Made by a program: the position numbers and the translations under genes. Of a DNA stretch of 64,000 nt, positions 7,946-16,106 are shown piece after piece. Numbering within the stretch: position 1 is the first letter of the stretch; each line of letters opens with the position of its first letter. Source of the DNA: Orrella dioscoreae (GTDB lineage: Bacteria > Pseudomonadota > Gammaproteobacteria > Burkholderiales > Burkholderiaceae_B); contig NZ_LT907988.1 of NCBI RefSeq assembly GCF_900089455.2, positions 620,001 through 684,000 on the forward strand. The letters are read 5' to 3'. Below the pieces are notes generated by a model. That model was not told the origin of the DNA and did no database searches. It saw only the letters and a program-made list of their open reading frames with translations.

Positions 7946-8401
7946 TCAGGCTTTTAACCATTTATAGTCGCCACTTACGATTCCCGCAAACATTTCGTCG
8001 CTGGCTTCGATGATGTTCTTGCGCCAGTATCGGCCGTGCTCGGCATAGTGTTCCATCGTCTCGACCAGCACTTCGCCGCTGAGCTCGTGTGTCAGGCCCA
8101 GACGCAGGATCAGCACCGTTCCACCGGTGTCCGAATCGAGTCCCAACTGTGCCTGGTCCTGGGCGTAGATCAGCAGATTGGCTTCCAGCATCAAGCGGAA
8201 CAGCGCCAGCGTGCGGCCGGCGGTGACGGTGCCGTAGTGGAAATTGACATACATCGCGGCCGGGTCCGCTTCGAAATACTCGAAGCGGACCTCGAAGCCC
8301 TCGATGTCGAGCGCACGCGTCTTGAGCAGCGGGTCGGGAGAGGGAAGGTCGACGCACTCGGCCAGGTCGCGCAGCACCGCCTCGAACTGGCCAATGTCCA
8401 C
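7946..8401 (-). CDS. hpaB: HpaB-like type III export chaperone (CesT/SycE fold)
   Basis: 151 residues, acidic, with the compact alpha/beta pattern of class I T3SS chaperones: an N-terminal helix (MDIGQFEAVLRDLAECV), strands around FEVRFEYFE and MYVNFHYGT, helix LALFRLMLEANLLIY, then strands around TVLILRLGL and a C-terminal helix. Xanthomonas HpaB (about 156 residues) is the general effector chaperone encoded directly after hrpE. Size and order match exactly here. It would bind effectors in the cytoplasm and present them to HrcN/HrcL. Confidence 0.82.
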   Translation of the reverse strand: MDIGQFEAVLRDLAECVDLPSPDPLLKTRALDIEGFEVRFEYFEADPAAMYVNFHYGTVTAGRTLALFRLMLEANLLIYAQDQAQLGLDSDTGGTVLILRLGLTHELSGEVLVETMEHYAEHGRYWRKNIIEASDEMFAGIVSGDYKWLKA

Positions 8402-8432
8402 CTGCCTTCCCCGTCCCGCCGCTGGACGCGGA

Positions 8433-8606
8433 TCAGGTCTTCTGCGCTGAACGCTCGGCGTCGGACGCGCCAGTCTTGGCGATATCCAGAACGGCCTGCG
8501 TCAGGGACATGGTGACCTGCATTTCCGCCATCGCGGTCATGGCGGGAATCATCGCGCTCATGATGCCGCCGGCTGCGCCGGTCGCGGCGCCTGCTGCTGC
8601 TGCCAT
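8433..8606 (-). CDS. hrpE: Small HrpE-like pilin/needle subunit candidate
   Basis: 57 residues, from an ATG at 8606 with GAGG seven bases upstream. The N-terminal third is Ala/Gly-rich and the C-terminal half is an amphipathic helix (AEMQVTMSLTQAVLDIAK) ending in a charged tail, the design of short type III needle and Hrp pilus subunits. It sits between hrpD6 and hpaB, the position of hrpE in Xanthomonas, although Xanthomonas HrpE is longer (about 93 residues). The pilus assignment rests on position, size and composition. The 4399-5355 protein carries a related C-terminal segment. Confidence 0.75.
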   Translation of the reverse strand: MAAAAGAATGAAGGIMSAMIPAMTAMAEMQVTMSLTQAVLDIAKTGASDAERSAQKT

Positions 8607-8645
8607 AGTTAGACCTCACTGAAAAGGAAGGGTGAAGGGAAAAGG

Positions 8646-8687
8646 CCTCTGGCGATTGACCAGAGGAGGATGCTCGGCGACGCCGAG
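8646..8687. other. Two stem-loops in the hrpD6-hrpE gap
   Basis: CCTCTGG (8646-8652) pairs with CCAGAGG (8660-8666), and CTCGGCG (8673-8679) pairs with CGCCGAG (8681-8687). They lie in the 110-base leader before hrpE. Transcript processing or attenuation that raises hrpE output relative to the upstream genes would fit, but there is no direct evidence. Confidence 0.6.
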
Positions 8688-8716
8688 GCGCCGCCGGGAC
8701 ATGCTGGCCGGGCGGT

Positions 8717-8959
8717 CTAGGACTGGGCCAGGTCGGCGAGACGGCTCGCTCCCCGGCGGGACGCCTGGAGGCCGCGGTACACCGTGCGCAAGGCCTGTCG
8801 GCGTGCGGCGTCGTCGGTGGCGCGCAGGGCGTCGTCGACTTTCTCGGCGCTGGCGGCAAGGGCCTGGTCGATGGCGGCGATCTGGCTGGCCAGGCCGGGC
8901 GCGTCGTAGTGGGCGCTGGCCTGCATGGCGCGGGAGGCAGACTGGATATCGTCGAACAT
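8717..8959 (-). CDS. hrpD6: HrpD6-like small T3SS protein
   Basis: 80 residues, entirely predicted helical and Ala-rich (MFDDIQSASRAMQASAHYD... to RRGASRLADLAQS). It lies between hrcD and hrpE as hrpD6 does in Xanthomonas, where the small protein is needed for secretion control. It also resembles the YscE/EscE class of needle co-chaperones in size. Identification is by synteny, size and helical content only. Confidence 0.6.
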   Translation of the reverse strand: MFDDIQSASRAMQASAHYDAPGLASQIAAIDQALAASAEKVDDALRATDDAARRQALRTVYRGLQASRRGASRLADLAQS

Positions 8960-9010
8960 GGCGGATGACCTCTATCAGGATGGGCGCGTGGAAGGTGGGC
9001 GCTGGCCGGC

Positions 9011-10336
9011 TCAGGGCGCGCCCGACATGCTGGGCAGGCCGACGTAGCGGCCGTCCTCGGGAAAGGGCGGACGGGGCGGAACATAGGTGGCGCGGGCCTT
9101 GCGGCGGGTGGGCTTGGCGGCCGCCGGGGCGGCGGCAGGCCTGGCCTCGGCTTGCCGCGGCGGGGCGGCGGCTTGGGCCGCCGTGGCGGCCGCGACCGCT
9201 GGGGGAATGTCCGCGTCCGGCGACAGGACGTGGATGGCCGGCGTTGCGGCGGCGGCGGGCGCCGCAGGCGGCGGACTGGCGGGCGTGCCGAGCGACGGGC
9301 TGGCGGGCGCGTCGGGCTGCCCGGCGGTCTCCGCCGGCGAGGTGGCGGAGAACACGTGGCGGGTGCCGTCAGGCGTACGCGCCACGCGCAGGTTGTCGGT
9401 GGCGAAGACGTTCACATAGGCCAGTGCGGGAGCCCTGTCGGGTTTTTGCGTGATGTCGGTGGTGATGCGGACCTCGGGGTTGCCCAGCTCGCCGCGCGCG
9501 CGGGTCAGGGCGTCCTCGAAGGCAGGCAGCGAGGCCACCTTGCCGGCAAGATGGAAGCGGCCCTCGCCGGTGTAGCTGACCTTGATATCGTGCTGGGCCA
9601 GCATCTGGCGCAGCGCCTGCGCGTCGCCGCCAGCATCCCGGTAGCGCCGTTCCGCCTCCGTCGCGCCCAGCGTGCGCAGCACGTCGCGCACGCGCGCATC
9701 GGCGGCGAGGTTAGGCACGTAGCCATGCACCTGGAGCCGGCCCGCCTGCGTGCGCACGTGCAGGTCAGTCCAGCCCTGGTGATCGAATTCGGCTTGCAGC
9801 CGCGTGGCCAGCAACTGCCTGGCCTTGGCATCCTGCGCCGGCGGCACGGCAAGGGCGTGGCCGGTTTCGGACATCAGCAACAACGCGCACACCGCCGCCA
9901 GCCCGCAAGCCAGCGCGCCCACGCCTACCAGCGCGGGCGTGCGCCAGCGGGATGGCGTGCGCCGCGCACTGGCGGGGCCGGCGCCGTACAGGGCCTGCAG
10001 CAAGGTGACGTCCGGCGGCCAGGGTTCGTCATCGGGGCCGATGCAGAAGACGACTTCGCCGTGACGCTGCGCGGCGTAGTCCGGCAGTGGCCGCGCCGGG
10101 TCGTCGCCGGCCGGCGGGAGCGCCAGGCTGTCCGCCGCGTCCCCGGCGTCCCCCGCGTCACTGACGGCGTGGGCGAGCACCGGTCCCTCCTGCGGGACGA
10201 TCAGCATGACGTCCGCTTCCGTCCAGTCCGAGATCAGGATGTCGGACTGGCTGTCGCGGCCCACGCGCACCCGTCCCACGCCCAGGACGACGGAGACGCC
10301 TGCGTGGATGCCGGTCAGTACGCGTAATCGTTTCAT
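9011..10336 (-). CDS. hrcD: Type III inner-membrane ring protein HrcD (SctD)
   Basis: 441 residues. Residues 1-100 form a cytoplasmic FHA-like domain (LTGIHAGVSVVLGVGRVRVGR, then DILISDW). One membrane segment lies near 150-172 (PALVGVGALACGLAAVCALLL), followed by periplasmic ring-building repeats with BON-like sequence (LHVRTQAGRLQVHGYV). The C-terminal 100 residues are Pro/Ala-rich and unusual, probably disordered. The start at 10336 has GGCGGAG four bases upstream. It corresponds to HrpD5/HrcD and follows hpaA as in Xanthomonas. Confidence 0.9.
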   Translation of the reverse strand: MKRLRVLTGIHAGVSVVLGVGRVRVGRDSQSDILISDWTEADVMLIVPQEGPVLAHAVSDAGDAGDAADSLALPPAGDDPARPLPDYAAQRHGEVVFCIGPDDEPWPPDVTLLQALYGAGPASARRTPSRWRTPALVGVGALACGLAAVCALLLMSETGHALAVPPAQDAKARQLLATRLQAEFDHQGWTDLHVRTQAGRLQVHGYVPNLAADARVRDVLRTLGATEAERRYRDAGGDAQALRQMLAQHDIKVSYTGEGRFHLAGKVASLPAFEDALTRARGELGNPEVRITTDITQKPDRAPALAYVNVFATDNLRVARTPDGTRHVFSATSPAETAGQPDAPASPSLGTPASPPPAAPAAAATPAIHVLSPDADIPPAVAAATAAQAAAPPRQAEARPAAAPAAAKPTRRKARATYVPPRPPFPEDGRYVGLPSMSGAP

Positions 10337-10434
10337 CGTGCTCCGCCTTGTGGCATCTCGTGCCGCCATCCTAGCGGCGGAAGGGAAAGGGCTGGCTCGC
10401 AATGCGAAGCGAGCGATCCGGGAACGAAGGCACC

Positions 10435-11397
10435 TCAGCGCTCCTTCGGAGGCAGGCGAGCCAGGCGCTGGTTGCGCACGCGCGTGCGCGTCTCCCGCAA
10501 CTGCGTGGGTGTGCGCGGGCGCAAGCCGCTGATCATGAGCAGCGGCAACAGGGCATATGGCCTGCCGGCTCCGCCATCCGGCGCGGGCGCATGGTCGCGC
10601 AGCGCCGGCAGAAAGGCTTGCAGCAAGGCGCCTTGTTTCACCTCCAGCCGTTCGCCGTGGCGAGCCCAGGCTGCCAGCAGGTCTTCCTGGCAGGCCAGCG
10701 CCGCGTCGACGCAGGAGCGGGAAGCGCCCGCGCTGTCGATGGCGTGCAGCAAGGCGCGGGCCCAGGCATCGGCCATCATGGGGAGCGCGGTCAGCGCATC
10801 GCGATGGTGCGCCCACAGGAACTGCTGCAGGTCGCCAGCCTGCCGCAGGGGCGCGGCGGCGCGCGCACGGCCCACGGCGATCGTGCGGCGGCGACCGGCG
10901 CCCGTTGCCGGCTCGGCGCCTGCGCCCTCCCGCCGTTCGTCCGCGTCGTCCTGGTGGCCGGCCTGCTGCCGGGCATTGCGTTCACCGACGGCCAGCGGCG
11001 CCCTCCCACCCGTATCGGCGGCGGGCGGCGGGGCGTCGCGCCAAGCCGCCAGGTCTTGCGGGCGGGGTGTTTCCGGTGGCGTGGCGCCAGGTTCCGACGG
11101 CGCCGCGGACGGGACGGGCGGCGGCGCTTGCGTGTCGCCGGCCCCAGCGGCTTGCGCGCGCCTGGCCGACAGCCGGGCCAGCAGTTCCCGGCGGCGCGTG
11201 CGCCTGTCGTCCGCCACGGTGGCGTGGGGAATGCCATGCTGCGCGTCACGGATGAGCAGGTCGTCGTGCAGGCGCATCGCCTGCCTGCGGCGCGCCAGCA
11301 GCCGCAACTGCGTGCGCCGGCCTTGCGTCTGCCGCAGCTGCGCGTGCTCCGGGGCGAAGGAGGCGGCCGCCTGTCCTGCGGCGATGCGACGGCTCAC
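10435..11397 (-). CDS. hpaA: HpaA-like T3SS control protein
   Basis: 320 residues from a GTG whose bases overlap the hrcS stop (GTGA). The middle (about 65-150) is Pro/Arg-rich and low complexity; the C-terminal half is helical (LQQFLWAHHRDALTALPMMADAW, ACQEDLLAAWARHGERLEVKQGALLQAFLP). Xanthomonas and Ralstonia place hpaA, a secreted regulator that binds HpaB and HrcU, exactly between hrcS and hrcD, and the length fits (275-340). Sequence identity could not be tested, so synteny is the main evidence. Confidence 0.72.
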   Translation of the reverse strand: MSRRIAAGQAAASFAPEHAQLRQTQGRRTQLRLLARRRQAMRLHDDLLIRDAQHGIPHATVADDRRTRRRELLARLSARRAQAAGAGDTQAPPPVPSAAPSEPGATPPETPRPQDLAAWRDAPPPAADTGGRAPLAVGERNARQQAGHQDDADERREGAGAEPATGAGRRRTIAVGRARAAAPLRQAGDLQQFLWAHHRDALTALPMMADAWARALLHAIDSAGASRSCVDAALACQEDLLAAWARHGERLEVKQGALLQAFLPALRDHAPAPDGGAGRPYALLPLLMISGLRPRTPTQLRETRTRVRNQRLARLPPKER

Positions 11398-11657
11398 GAC
11401 GGCACGACCCGCATGAGCAGGTTCTCGGCGAAGCGGAGGATGGCGATGCCGCCCGCCGCGGCGCCGAGCGCGATGGTCACCGTCACCACCAGCAGTTTGA
11501 TCAGGTGGGCAAGCATGGCTTCCTGCATCGCGGTGATGCCTTGCACGAACGCGACCAGCAGGCCCGTGACGGCCGACACCAGCACGACGGGTAGCGAGAC
11601 GTAAAGGCAAAGCAGCAGGCCTTCGGTGGTGATGCTGATCAGGTTTTCGACTTCCAT
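11394..11657 (-). CDS. hrcS: Export apparatus protein HrcS (SctS)
   Basis: 87 residues with two hydrophobic hairpin helices (LLLCLYVSLPVVLVSAVTGL and HLIKLLVVTVTIALGAAAGG) and the conserved G-L-x-V-x-x-x-Q-x-x-T-x-x-Q-E motif (GLLVAFVQGITAMQEAML). Part of the SctRST export gate in the inner membrane. Six bases separate it from hrcR, and its stop overlaps the hpaA start. Confidence 0.95.
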   Translation of the reverse strand: MEVENLISITTEGLLLCLYVSLPVVLVSAVTGLLVAFVQGITAMQEAMLAHLIKLLVVTVTIALGAAAGGIAILRFAENLLMRVVPS

Positions 11658-11663
11658 GGGCGT

Positions 11664-12317
11664 TCACCGGTAGGTCATGACCAGGCCATGCATCAGCGTG
11701 GACCAGCCGTCCATGAGGACGAAGAGCAGGAGCTTGAACGGTATGGCGACGTTGACGGGCTGGACCTGGTTCAGCCCCATCGCCAGGAGGATGTTGGCGA
11801 TGACCAGGTCGACCACGAGGAAGGCGATGTACAGTACGAAGCCGATGCGGAAGGCGTCCGTCATCTCGGACAGCGTGAAGGAGGGCGCCAGCACGATCAG
11901 GTCGTTCTCGTTCAGCTTGGCGGCCATGTCCTCGGGCCATACGCTGCGGGCGGCATGCAGGAAGAACTGCTTTTCGCGCTGGGGCGTGTGCTTGATGAGG
12001 AATTCCCTGAACGGCTCGCGCGCCGCGCCCAGCACGTCGATGGTGAGCTGGGTCGGGTTCGTTTCCCGGCCGTTGTTCTGTTGCAGGACTTCCATCGCCT
12101 TGCTGCCGATGGGGGCCATGACGTAGATGGAGACGAGGATGGCGATGCCGTTGAGCACCATGTTCGGCGGCACCTGCTGCACGCCCATGGCATTGCGCAG
12201 AAGCCCCAGGACCACCACGATCTTGGCGTAGGAAGTGACCACCATCGCGACGAAGGGAAGCAGGCTGATCGCGATGACGGCCAGCATCAGGCCAGTCAGG
12301 TCTCCAAGCTGGGTCAT
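11664..12317 (-). CDS. hrcR: Export apparatus protein HrcR (SctR)
   Basis: 217 residues, a full-length SctR/FliP-family protein: SYAKIVVVLGLLRNAMGVQQVPPN near the N-terminus, and FRIGFVLYIAFLVVDLVIAN..L..MGL plus LPFKLLLFVLMDGW-type sequence at the end (here IPFKLLLFVLMDGW). It forms the core of the export gate with SctS and SctT. The start at 12317 overlaps the hrcQ stop (ATGA). An upstream in-frame ATG at 12365 would add a non-conserved Arg-rich stretch. Confidence 0.95.
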   Translation of the reverse strand: MTQLGDLTGLMLAVIAISLLPFVAMVVTSYAKIVVVLGLLRNAMGVQQVPPNMVLNGIAILVSIYVMAPIGSKAMEVLQQNNGRETNPTQLTIDVLGAAREPFREFLIKHTPQREKQFFLHAARSVWPEDMAAKLNENDLIVLAPSFTLSEMTDAFRIGFVLYIAFLVVDLVIANILLAMGLNQVQPVNVAIPFKLLLFVLMDGWSTLMHGLVMTYR

Positions 12318-13450
12318 GGGCGCTCCGTCGCGCGGATGCGCACGCCCAGGTGATCGCCTACGCACACCAGTTCACCCGTGGCGACCTGCTGGCCGAAGAC
12401 GGTCAGCCGGACCCGCGCGTCGCGCACCGTGGCGGGCAGGGTCAGGACCTGGCCCGGCTGCAGGGCCGCCACGTCGGCCGCAGCCAGGGCCATGGCCGCC
12501 ACCTCGATCTGTAGCGGCAGCTCCACTTCGTCCAGCGGCACGGCGCTGTCGGATGCATCCGGATCGGGCAAGTCCTCGTTCAGTTCCTGGGTCATGCGGG
12601 GGGCCTCCTGGAGGGTGAGTTGGGCGCCGTCGACCCGCACCGCGGCTTGCAGAAAGCGCCGGGTGCGCGGCGTGGCCGCGCCGACCCAGCGCAGCGTGGC
12701 ATTGAACGGGGCGTGCGCGGCGATATCACGCGCAGGCTCGGGATCGATCACGTGCAGCAGGATGTCGCCGGAGCGCAAGGCGCTCAGTGTCCGGATGCGT
12801 TGCGCCTGGCGGCCCAGGACGAGCCATGCCGGCAGGCATAGCCGGGAGGTCTCCAGCCCGGTCGGGCCCCGGCAGGCGGCGATACGCTCCGCGACCGCGT
12901 CCAGCCAGCCGGCGGGCGGGGTGGGGAACCAGGCCTCCAGCGGCCTGCCCTCGCCCTGTCTCAGCGCCAGCCGCCACAACGTGCAGGCCGGCAGGGCCGG
13001 GGCCGTGCCTGACACGGCCAGCACATCGAGGGCAGGCAGGCCCAGGGTGCGCAGGAATGCCAGCAGCGGTGACAACAGTTGCGAGGCGATGGCGCGGCCC
13101 AGTGCGGCGTGGGCGTCGGCATCGCCCTGCCGGCGCGGCGTCGCCAGGCTGCTTAGCGCAGGCATCGTCGCGTCATCCAGCCCCAGCCAGCCCGCGTCGT
13201 TGGCGTGGCCCAGCAGGACCCAGACGCGAGGCCGGGCGCCCGGGGCAGGGGACGACAATTCCAGGCGCGTGTTCTCCAGCGCCGGCAGCGTGCGCAGCAA
13301 GGCCGCCAGGCGCCTGTCATGCGTCAGCTTGAGGAGGCGGGCGTCATCCGGTGCGTGGCGGGGCAGGCTGCCCGCCAGGGGGGACCAGGCGGGCGGCCCG
13401 CCAGCAGCAGGCGCCTCGGGGCGTGACGTGTCAGTCGCGTGCGCTACCAC
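12314..13450 (-). CDS. hrcQ: Cytoplasmic ring (sorting platform) protein HrcQ (SctQ)
   Basis: 378 residues from a GTG at 13450 that overlaps the hpaP end by seven bases. The last 75 residues are a SpoA/FliN-type surface-presentation domain (VPLDEVELPLQIEVAAMAL, LQPGQVLTLPA, RVRLTVFGQQVATGELVCVGDHLGVRI). The N-terminal part is diverged, as usual. It builds the cytoplasmic sorting platform with HrpB4 and HrcL. In-frame starts further upstream lie inside hpaP. Confidence 0.9.
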   Translation of the reverse strand: MVAHATDTSRPEAPAAGGPPAWSPLAGSLPRHAPDDARLLKLTHDRRLAALLRTLPALENTRLELSSPAPGARPRVWVLLGHANDAGWLGLDDATMPALSSLATPRRQGDADAHAALGRAIASQLLSPLLAFLRTLGLPALDVLAVSGTAPALPACTLWRLALRQGEGRPLEAWFPTPPAGWLDAVAERIAACRGPTGLETSRLCLPAWLVLGRQAQRIRTLSALRSGDILLHVIDPEPARDIAAHAPFNATLRWVGAATPRTRRFLQAAVRVDGAQLTLQEAPRMTQELNEDLPDPDASDSAVPLDEVELPLQIEVAAMALAAADVAALQPGQVLTLPATVRDARVRLTVFGQQVATGELVCVGDHLGVRIRATERP

Positions 13451-14031
13451 ACCGTGATCTCCAGGTCGTGCACCATGGCGTGTTGCCGCAACAGGGCAGT
13501 GAGGTTGGTTTCGAGCGTGTCCACATGGCGCAACACTAGCGCCCGCGTGTCGGCCTCCCGGGTTTCGAAGCGAAGGGCGAGCCTGAGAAACGAAAGGTCC
13601 ATCTGCAGGACGCAGCCGGGCAGCAGCACCGGGTCCAGCGTGACGCGCAGCATCCAGTCTCCCCGGCTGGCCACCGCGGGGTCGGCGCAGAACCCCGCCA
13701 CGTGCCCGGCGATGGCCGAGCAGAGCGCCGTCGCCTGGGCCTGGTCGCACGCCAGGGATTGCACGGGGTCGTTGCCTGCGCTGTGCTGAAGAAACCAGTC
13801 CGTGTGCGGCTGGGCGGGCAGGTGCTGCGCCGGCGCGGGCAGCGGCGGCACGACGACGGCCGGCGACGGCGCGGCGAGCGGATCCTCCTGGTCGCCGGGG
13901 GGCAGCGGGCCGGGCAGGCGCGCCCGCCGCAGCAGCCGTGCGAAATCGAAGGCCTGGGACGGCCGTGCCGGCCGGCCGCCGGTCTCGTCCGGCGTGTCGG
14001 CGGCGCGCGAGGCGGGACGCAGGACGCGCAT
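13444..14031 (-). CDS. hpaP: HpaP-like substrate-specificity control protein
   Basis: 195 residues, starting five bases after the hrcV stop. The N-terminal 80 residues are Pro/Arg-rich. The C-terminal half holds strands and helices (DWMLRVTLDPVLLPGCVLQMDLSFLRLALRFET...LETNLTALLRQHAMVHDLEITVW) like the T3S4 region of HpaP/HrpC3 and FliK/YscP relatives. Xanthomonas and Ralstonia place hpaP between hrcV and hrcQ. It would act in the cytoplasm on HrcU to switch secretion from early to late substrates. Confidence 0.78.
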   Translation of the reverse strand: MRVLRPASRAADTPDETGGRPARPSQAFDFARLLRRARLPGPLPPGDQEDPLAAPSPAVVVPPLPAPAQHLPAQPHTDWFLQHSAGNDPVQSLACDQAQATALCSAIAGHVAGFCADPAVASRGDWMLRVTLDPVLLPGCVLQMDLSFLRLALRFETREADTRALVLRHVDTLETNLTALLRQHAMVHDLEITVW

Positions 14032-14036
14032 GGCGA

Positions 14037-16106
14037 TTACATGCCGACGCGGCCCAGCGGCCGCAGTTCCACCAGGCCGCCGAGTTCCTGGTAGGAATAA
14101 ACCGGCAGCCAGTTCAGCCGCACCTCGATCATGCGCCGCACATACCTGCGGATATCCATGGACGCCACCAGCGCCGCGCCCGCCACGCGTCCGCTCGCGT
14201 CCGGCTCCGACAGCGCGACGATGCGCTGCACGATCACGTCGATCTCTTCCGGTGGCAAGGCAAGGAAGTTGCCAGTGGGAGTCTGCTTGATGGATTGCCG
14301 GATGTACTGCTCCAGTTCCGCCTCCAGCAGCACCGCGGGCAGGGCGCTGCCGCCCGCGGTGGCGCGCCACGCGATATAGCGCGCCATGTCGCAGCGCACA
14401 TACTCCGTGAGCATCAGCAGGTCCTTTTCCTTCGGGCCCCAGATGACCAGGCTTTCCATGATGCCGCGCGCATTGCGGATGGACACTTCCTCTTCGAGCA
14501 GGCGGCGCAGCACCTCGGCGATGCGTTGCACCGACAGCGATTTCTGGACCTCGGTCACCAGGCCGGGATAGTCCACGTTGAGCTGGTCCAGCACCCATTG
14601 CGTTTCCTGGATGCCGACGAAGATGGAGGCCGACTTGCGCAGCACGCCGATGGTCTCGTTGGCGATCACCTCTTCCACGGACCAGGCCTGGGGTACGTCG
14701 GCCGCCTCCCTGGCGGACAGCCACCAGGTCTTCTCGAAGCCGCCGGCCGCGCCGCGCGCCTCGCAACGCGCGGCTAGCGTCGCATCGTCCTCGGCCTGTG
14801 GCACCAGCAGCTTGCCGGGCGGCAAGGCCACGGTGGCGACGGGCACGTCCTGGAGCAGCACCTGGTAGCCGTGGTCGCTGACGGTATCGCTGTGCCACAT
14901 GGTGATGCCCGGGAAGGGCAGGCCCAGTGCTTCCTGCAGGGCGACGCGGCGGCGCTCGAATGCGGCGTCCAGGCGTTCGCGCGATAGGCCGCGGGCCAGC
15001 GCTGGCGAGAGCTTGACGCCGACGGCGCAGGTGAACTGGGGCGCCTGCGCGCGTATCCGTGCGTCTTCCTGCTTGGCGCCGGCCCGTTGCAACGGGGATC
15101 CGCCGGCGGGCGGCTCGCTCCCCGAGGCGCCACTGCGCGCCGCGCGGAAACTGGCCACGCCCAGCAGGCCGCCCAGCAGCAGGAACAGCGGCCAGGGAAA
15201 GCCCGGCATCGCGGCGAAGCTGCCTACCAGCACCGCGGCGAACCCCAGCGCGCGAGGGTCTCCCAGGATCTGGCGCACGATGTCCTCGCCCAGCGAGCTG
15301 TTGCCCTTCTGCGTGGACTGCGTGTCATCGGACACCCGCGTGATCATGATGCCCGCCGCCACCGAGATGATCAGCGACGGGATCTGCGACACCATGGCGT
15401 CGCCGATGGACAGCACCGCGAAATGAGAGGCCGATTGCGACGTGCTCATTCCGTGGTACAGCACGCCCACCGCGATGCCGGCGATGATGGTGACCGCCGT
15501 GATGAGCAGCCCGGCGATCGCATCGCCCTTCACGAACTTCATGGCGCCGTCCATGCCGCCATGCAGGGCGCTTTCCAGGGAAAGGTGGGCGCGCTTGCGC
15601 CGTGCCTCCTCCGGCGTCAGGATGCCGGCGCGCAGGTCCGCGTCGATGCTCATCTGCTTGCCGGGCAGGCCGTCCAGGGTGAAACGGGCGCCCACCTCCG
15701 CCACGCGCTCGGAGCCCTTGGCGATCACGATGAACTGCACGATGGTGATGATGGCGAAGACCACCAGCCCCACGACCAGGTTGCCCCCCACCACGAGGTT
15801 GCCGAAGCTCTCGATGATGTCGCCCGCTTCCGCGTGGAGCAGGATGGACTTCGTCGAGGCGATGTTCAGAGACAGGCGATACAGGGTGGTGAAGAGCAGC
15901 AGGGTCGGGAAGGCAGTCAGCGATGTCAGTCCGCGCGCGTACATCGTGGTCATCAACAGCGTGATGCTGACGCAGATGTTGATCGACACCAGGATGTCGA
16001 TCATCGTGGGCGACAGGGGCAGGATCATCAGCATCACGACCGCCGCCAGCAGAATGGCGATGCCGGCTTCGCCGCCGGTGGGGAGCTTGAACGTCTTGAT
16101 CATCAT
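14037..16106 (-). CDS. hrcV: Major export gate protein HrcV (SctV)
   Basis: 689 residues, the full length for SctV. Seven to eight N-terminal membrane helices are followed by the FHIPEP signature region (SITLLMTTMYARGLTSLTAFPTLLLFTTLYRLSLNIA; KGSERVAEVGARFTLDGLPGKQMSIDADLR) and a large cytoplasmic nonamer domain ending LRPLGRVGM. ATG at 16106 overlaps the hrcU stop (ATGA), with a second ATG directly after it. It forms the ring through which substrates pass to the SctRST gate. Confidence 0.96.
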   Translation of the reverse strand: MMIKTFKLPTGGEAGIAILLAAVVMLMILPLSPTMIDILVSINICVSITLLMTTMYARGLTSLTAFPTLLLFTTLYRLSLNIASTKSILLHAEAGDIIESFGNLVVGGNLVVGLVVFAIITIVQFIVIAKGSERVAEVGARFTLDGLPGKQMSIDADLRAGILTPEEARRKRAHLSLESALHGGMDGAMKFVKGDAIAGLLITAVTIIAGIAVGVLYHGMSTSQSASHFAVLSIGDAMVSQIPSLIISVAAGIMITRVSDDTQSTQKGNSSLGEDIVRQILGDPRALGFAAVLVGSFAAMPGFPWPLFLLLGGLLGVASFRAARSGASGSEPPAGGSPLQRAGAKQEDARIRAQAPQFTCAVGVKLSPALARGLSRERLDAAFERRRVALQEALGLPFPGITMWHSDTVSDHGYQVLLQDVPVATVALPPGKLLVPQAEDDATLAARCEARGAAGGFEKTWWLSAREAADVPQAWSVEEVIANETIGVLRKSASIFVGIQETQWVLDQLNVDYPGLVTEVQKSLSVQRIAEVLRRLLEEEVSIRNARGIMESLVIWGPKEKDLLMLTEYVRCDMARYIAWRATAGGSALPAVLLEAELEQYIRQSIKQTPTGNFLALPPEEIDVIVQRIVALSEPDASGRVAGAALVASMDIRRYVRRMIEVRLNWLPVYSYQELGGLVELRPLGRVGM

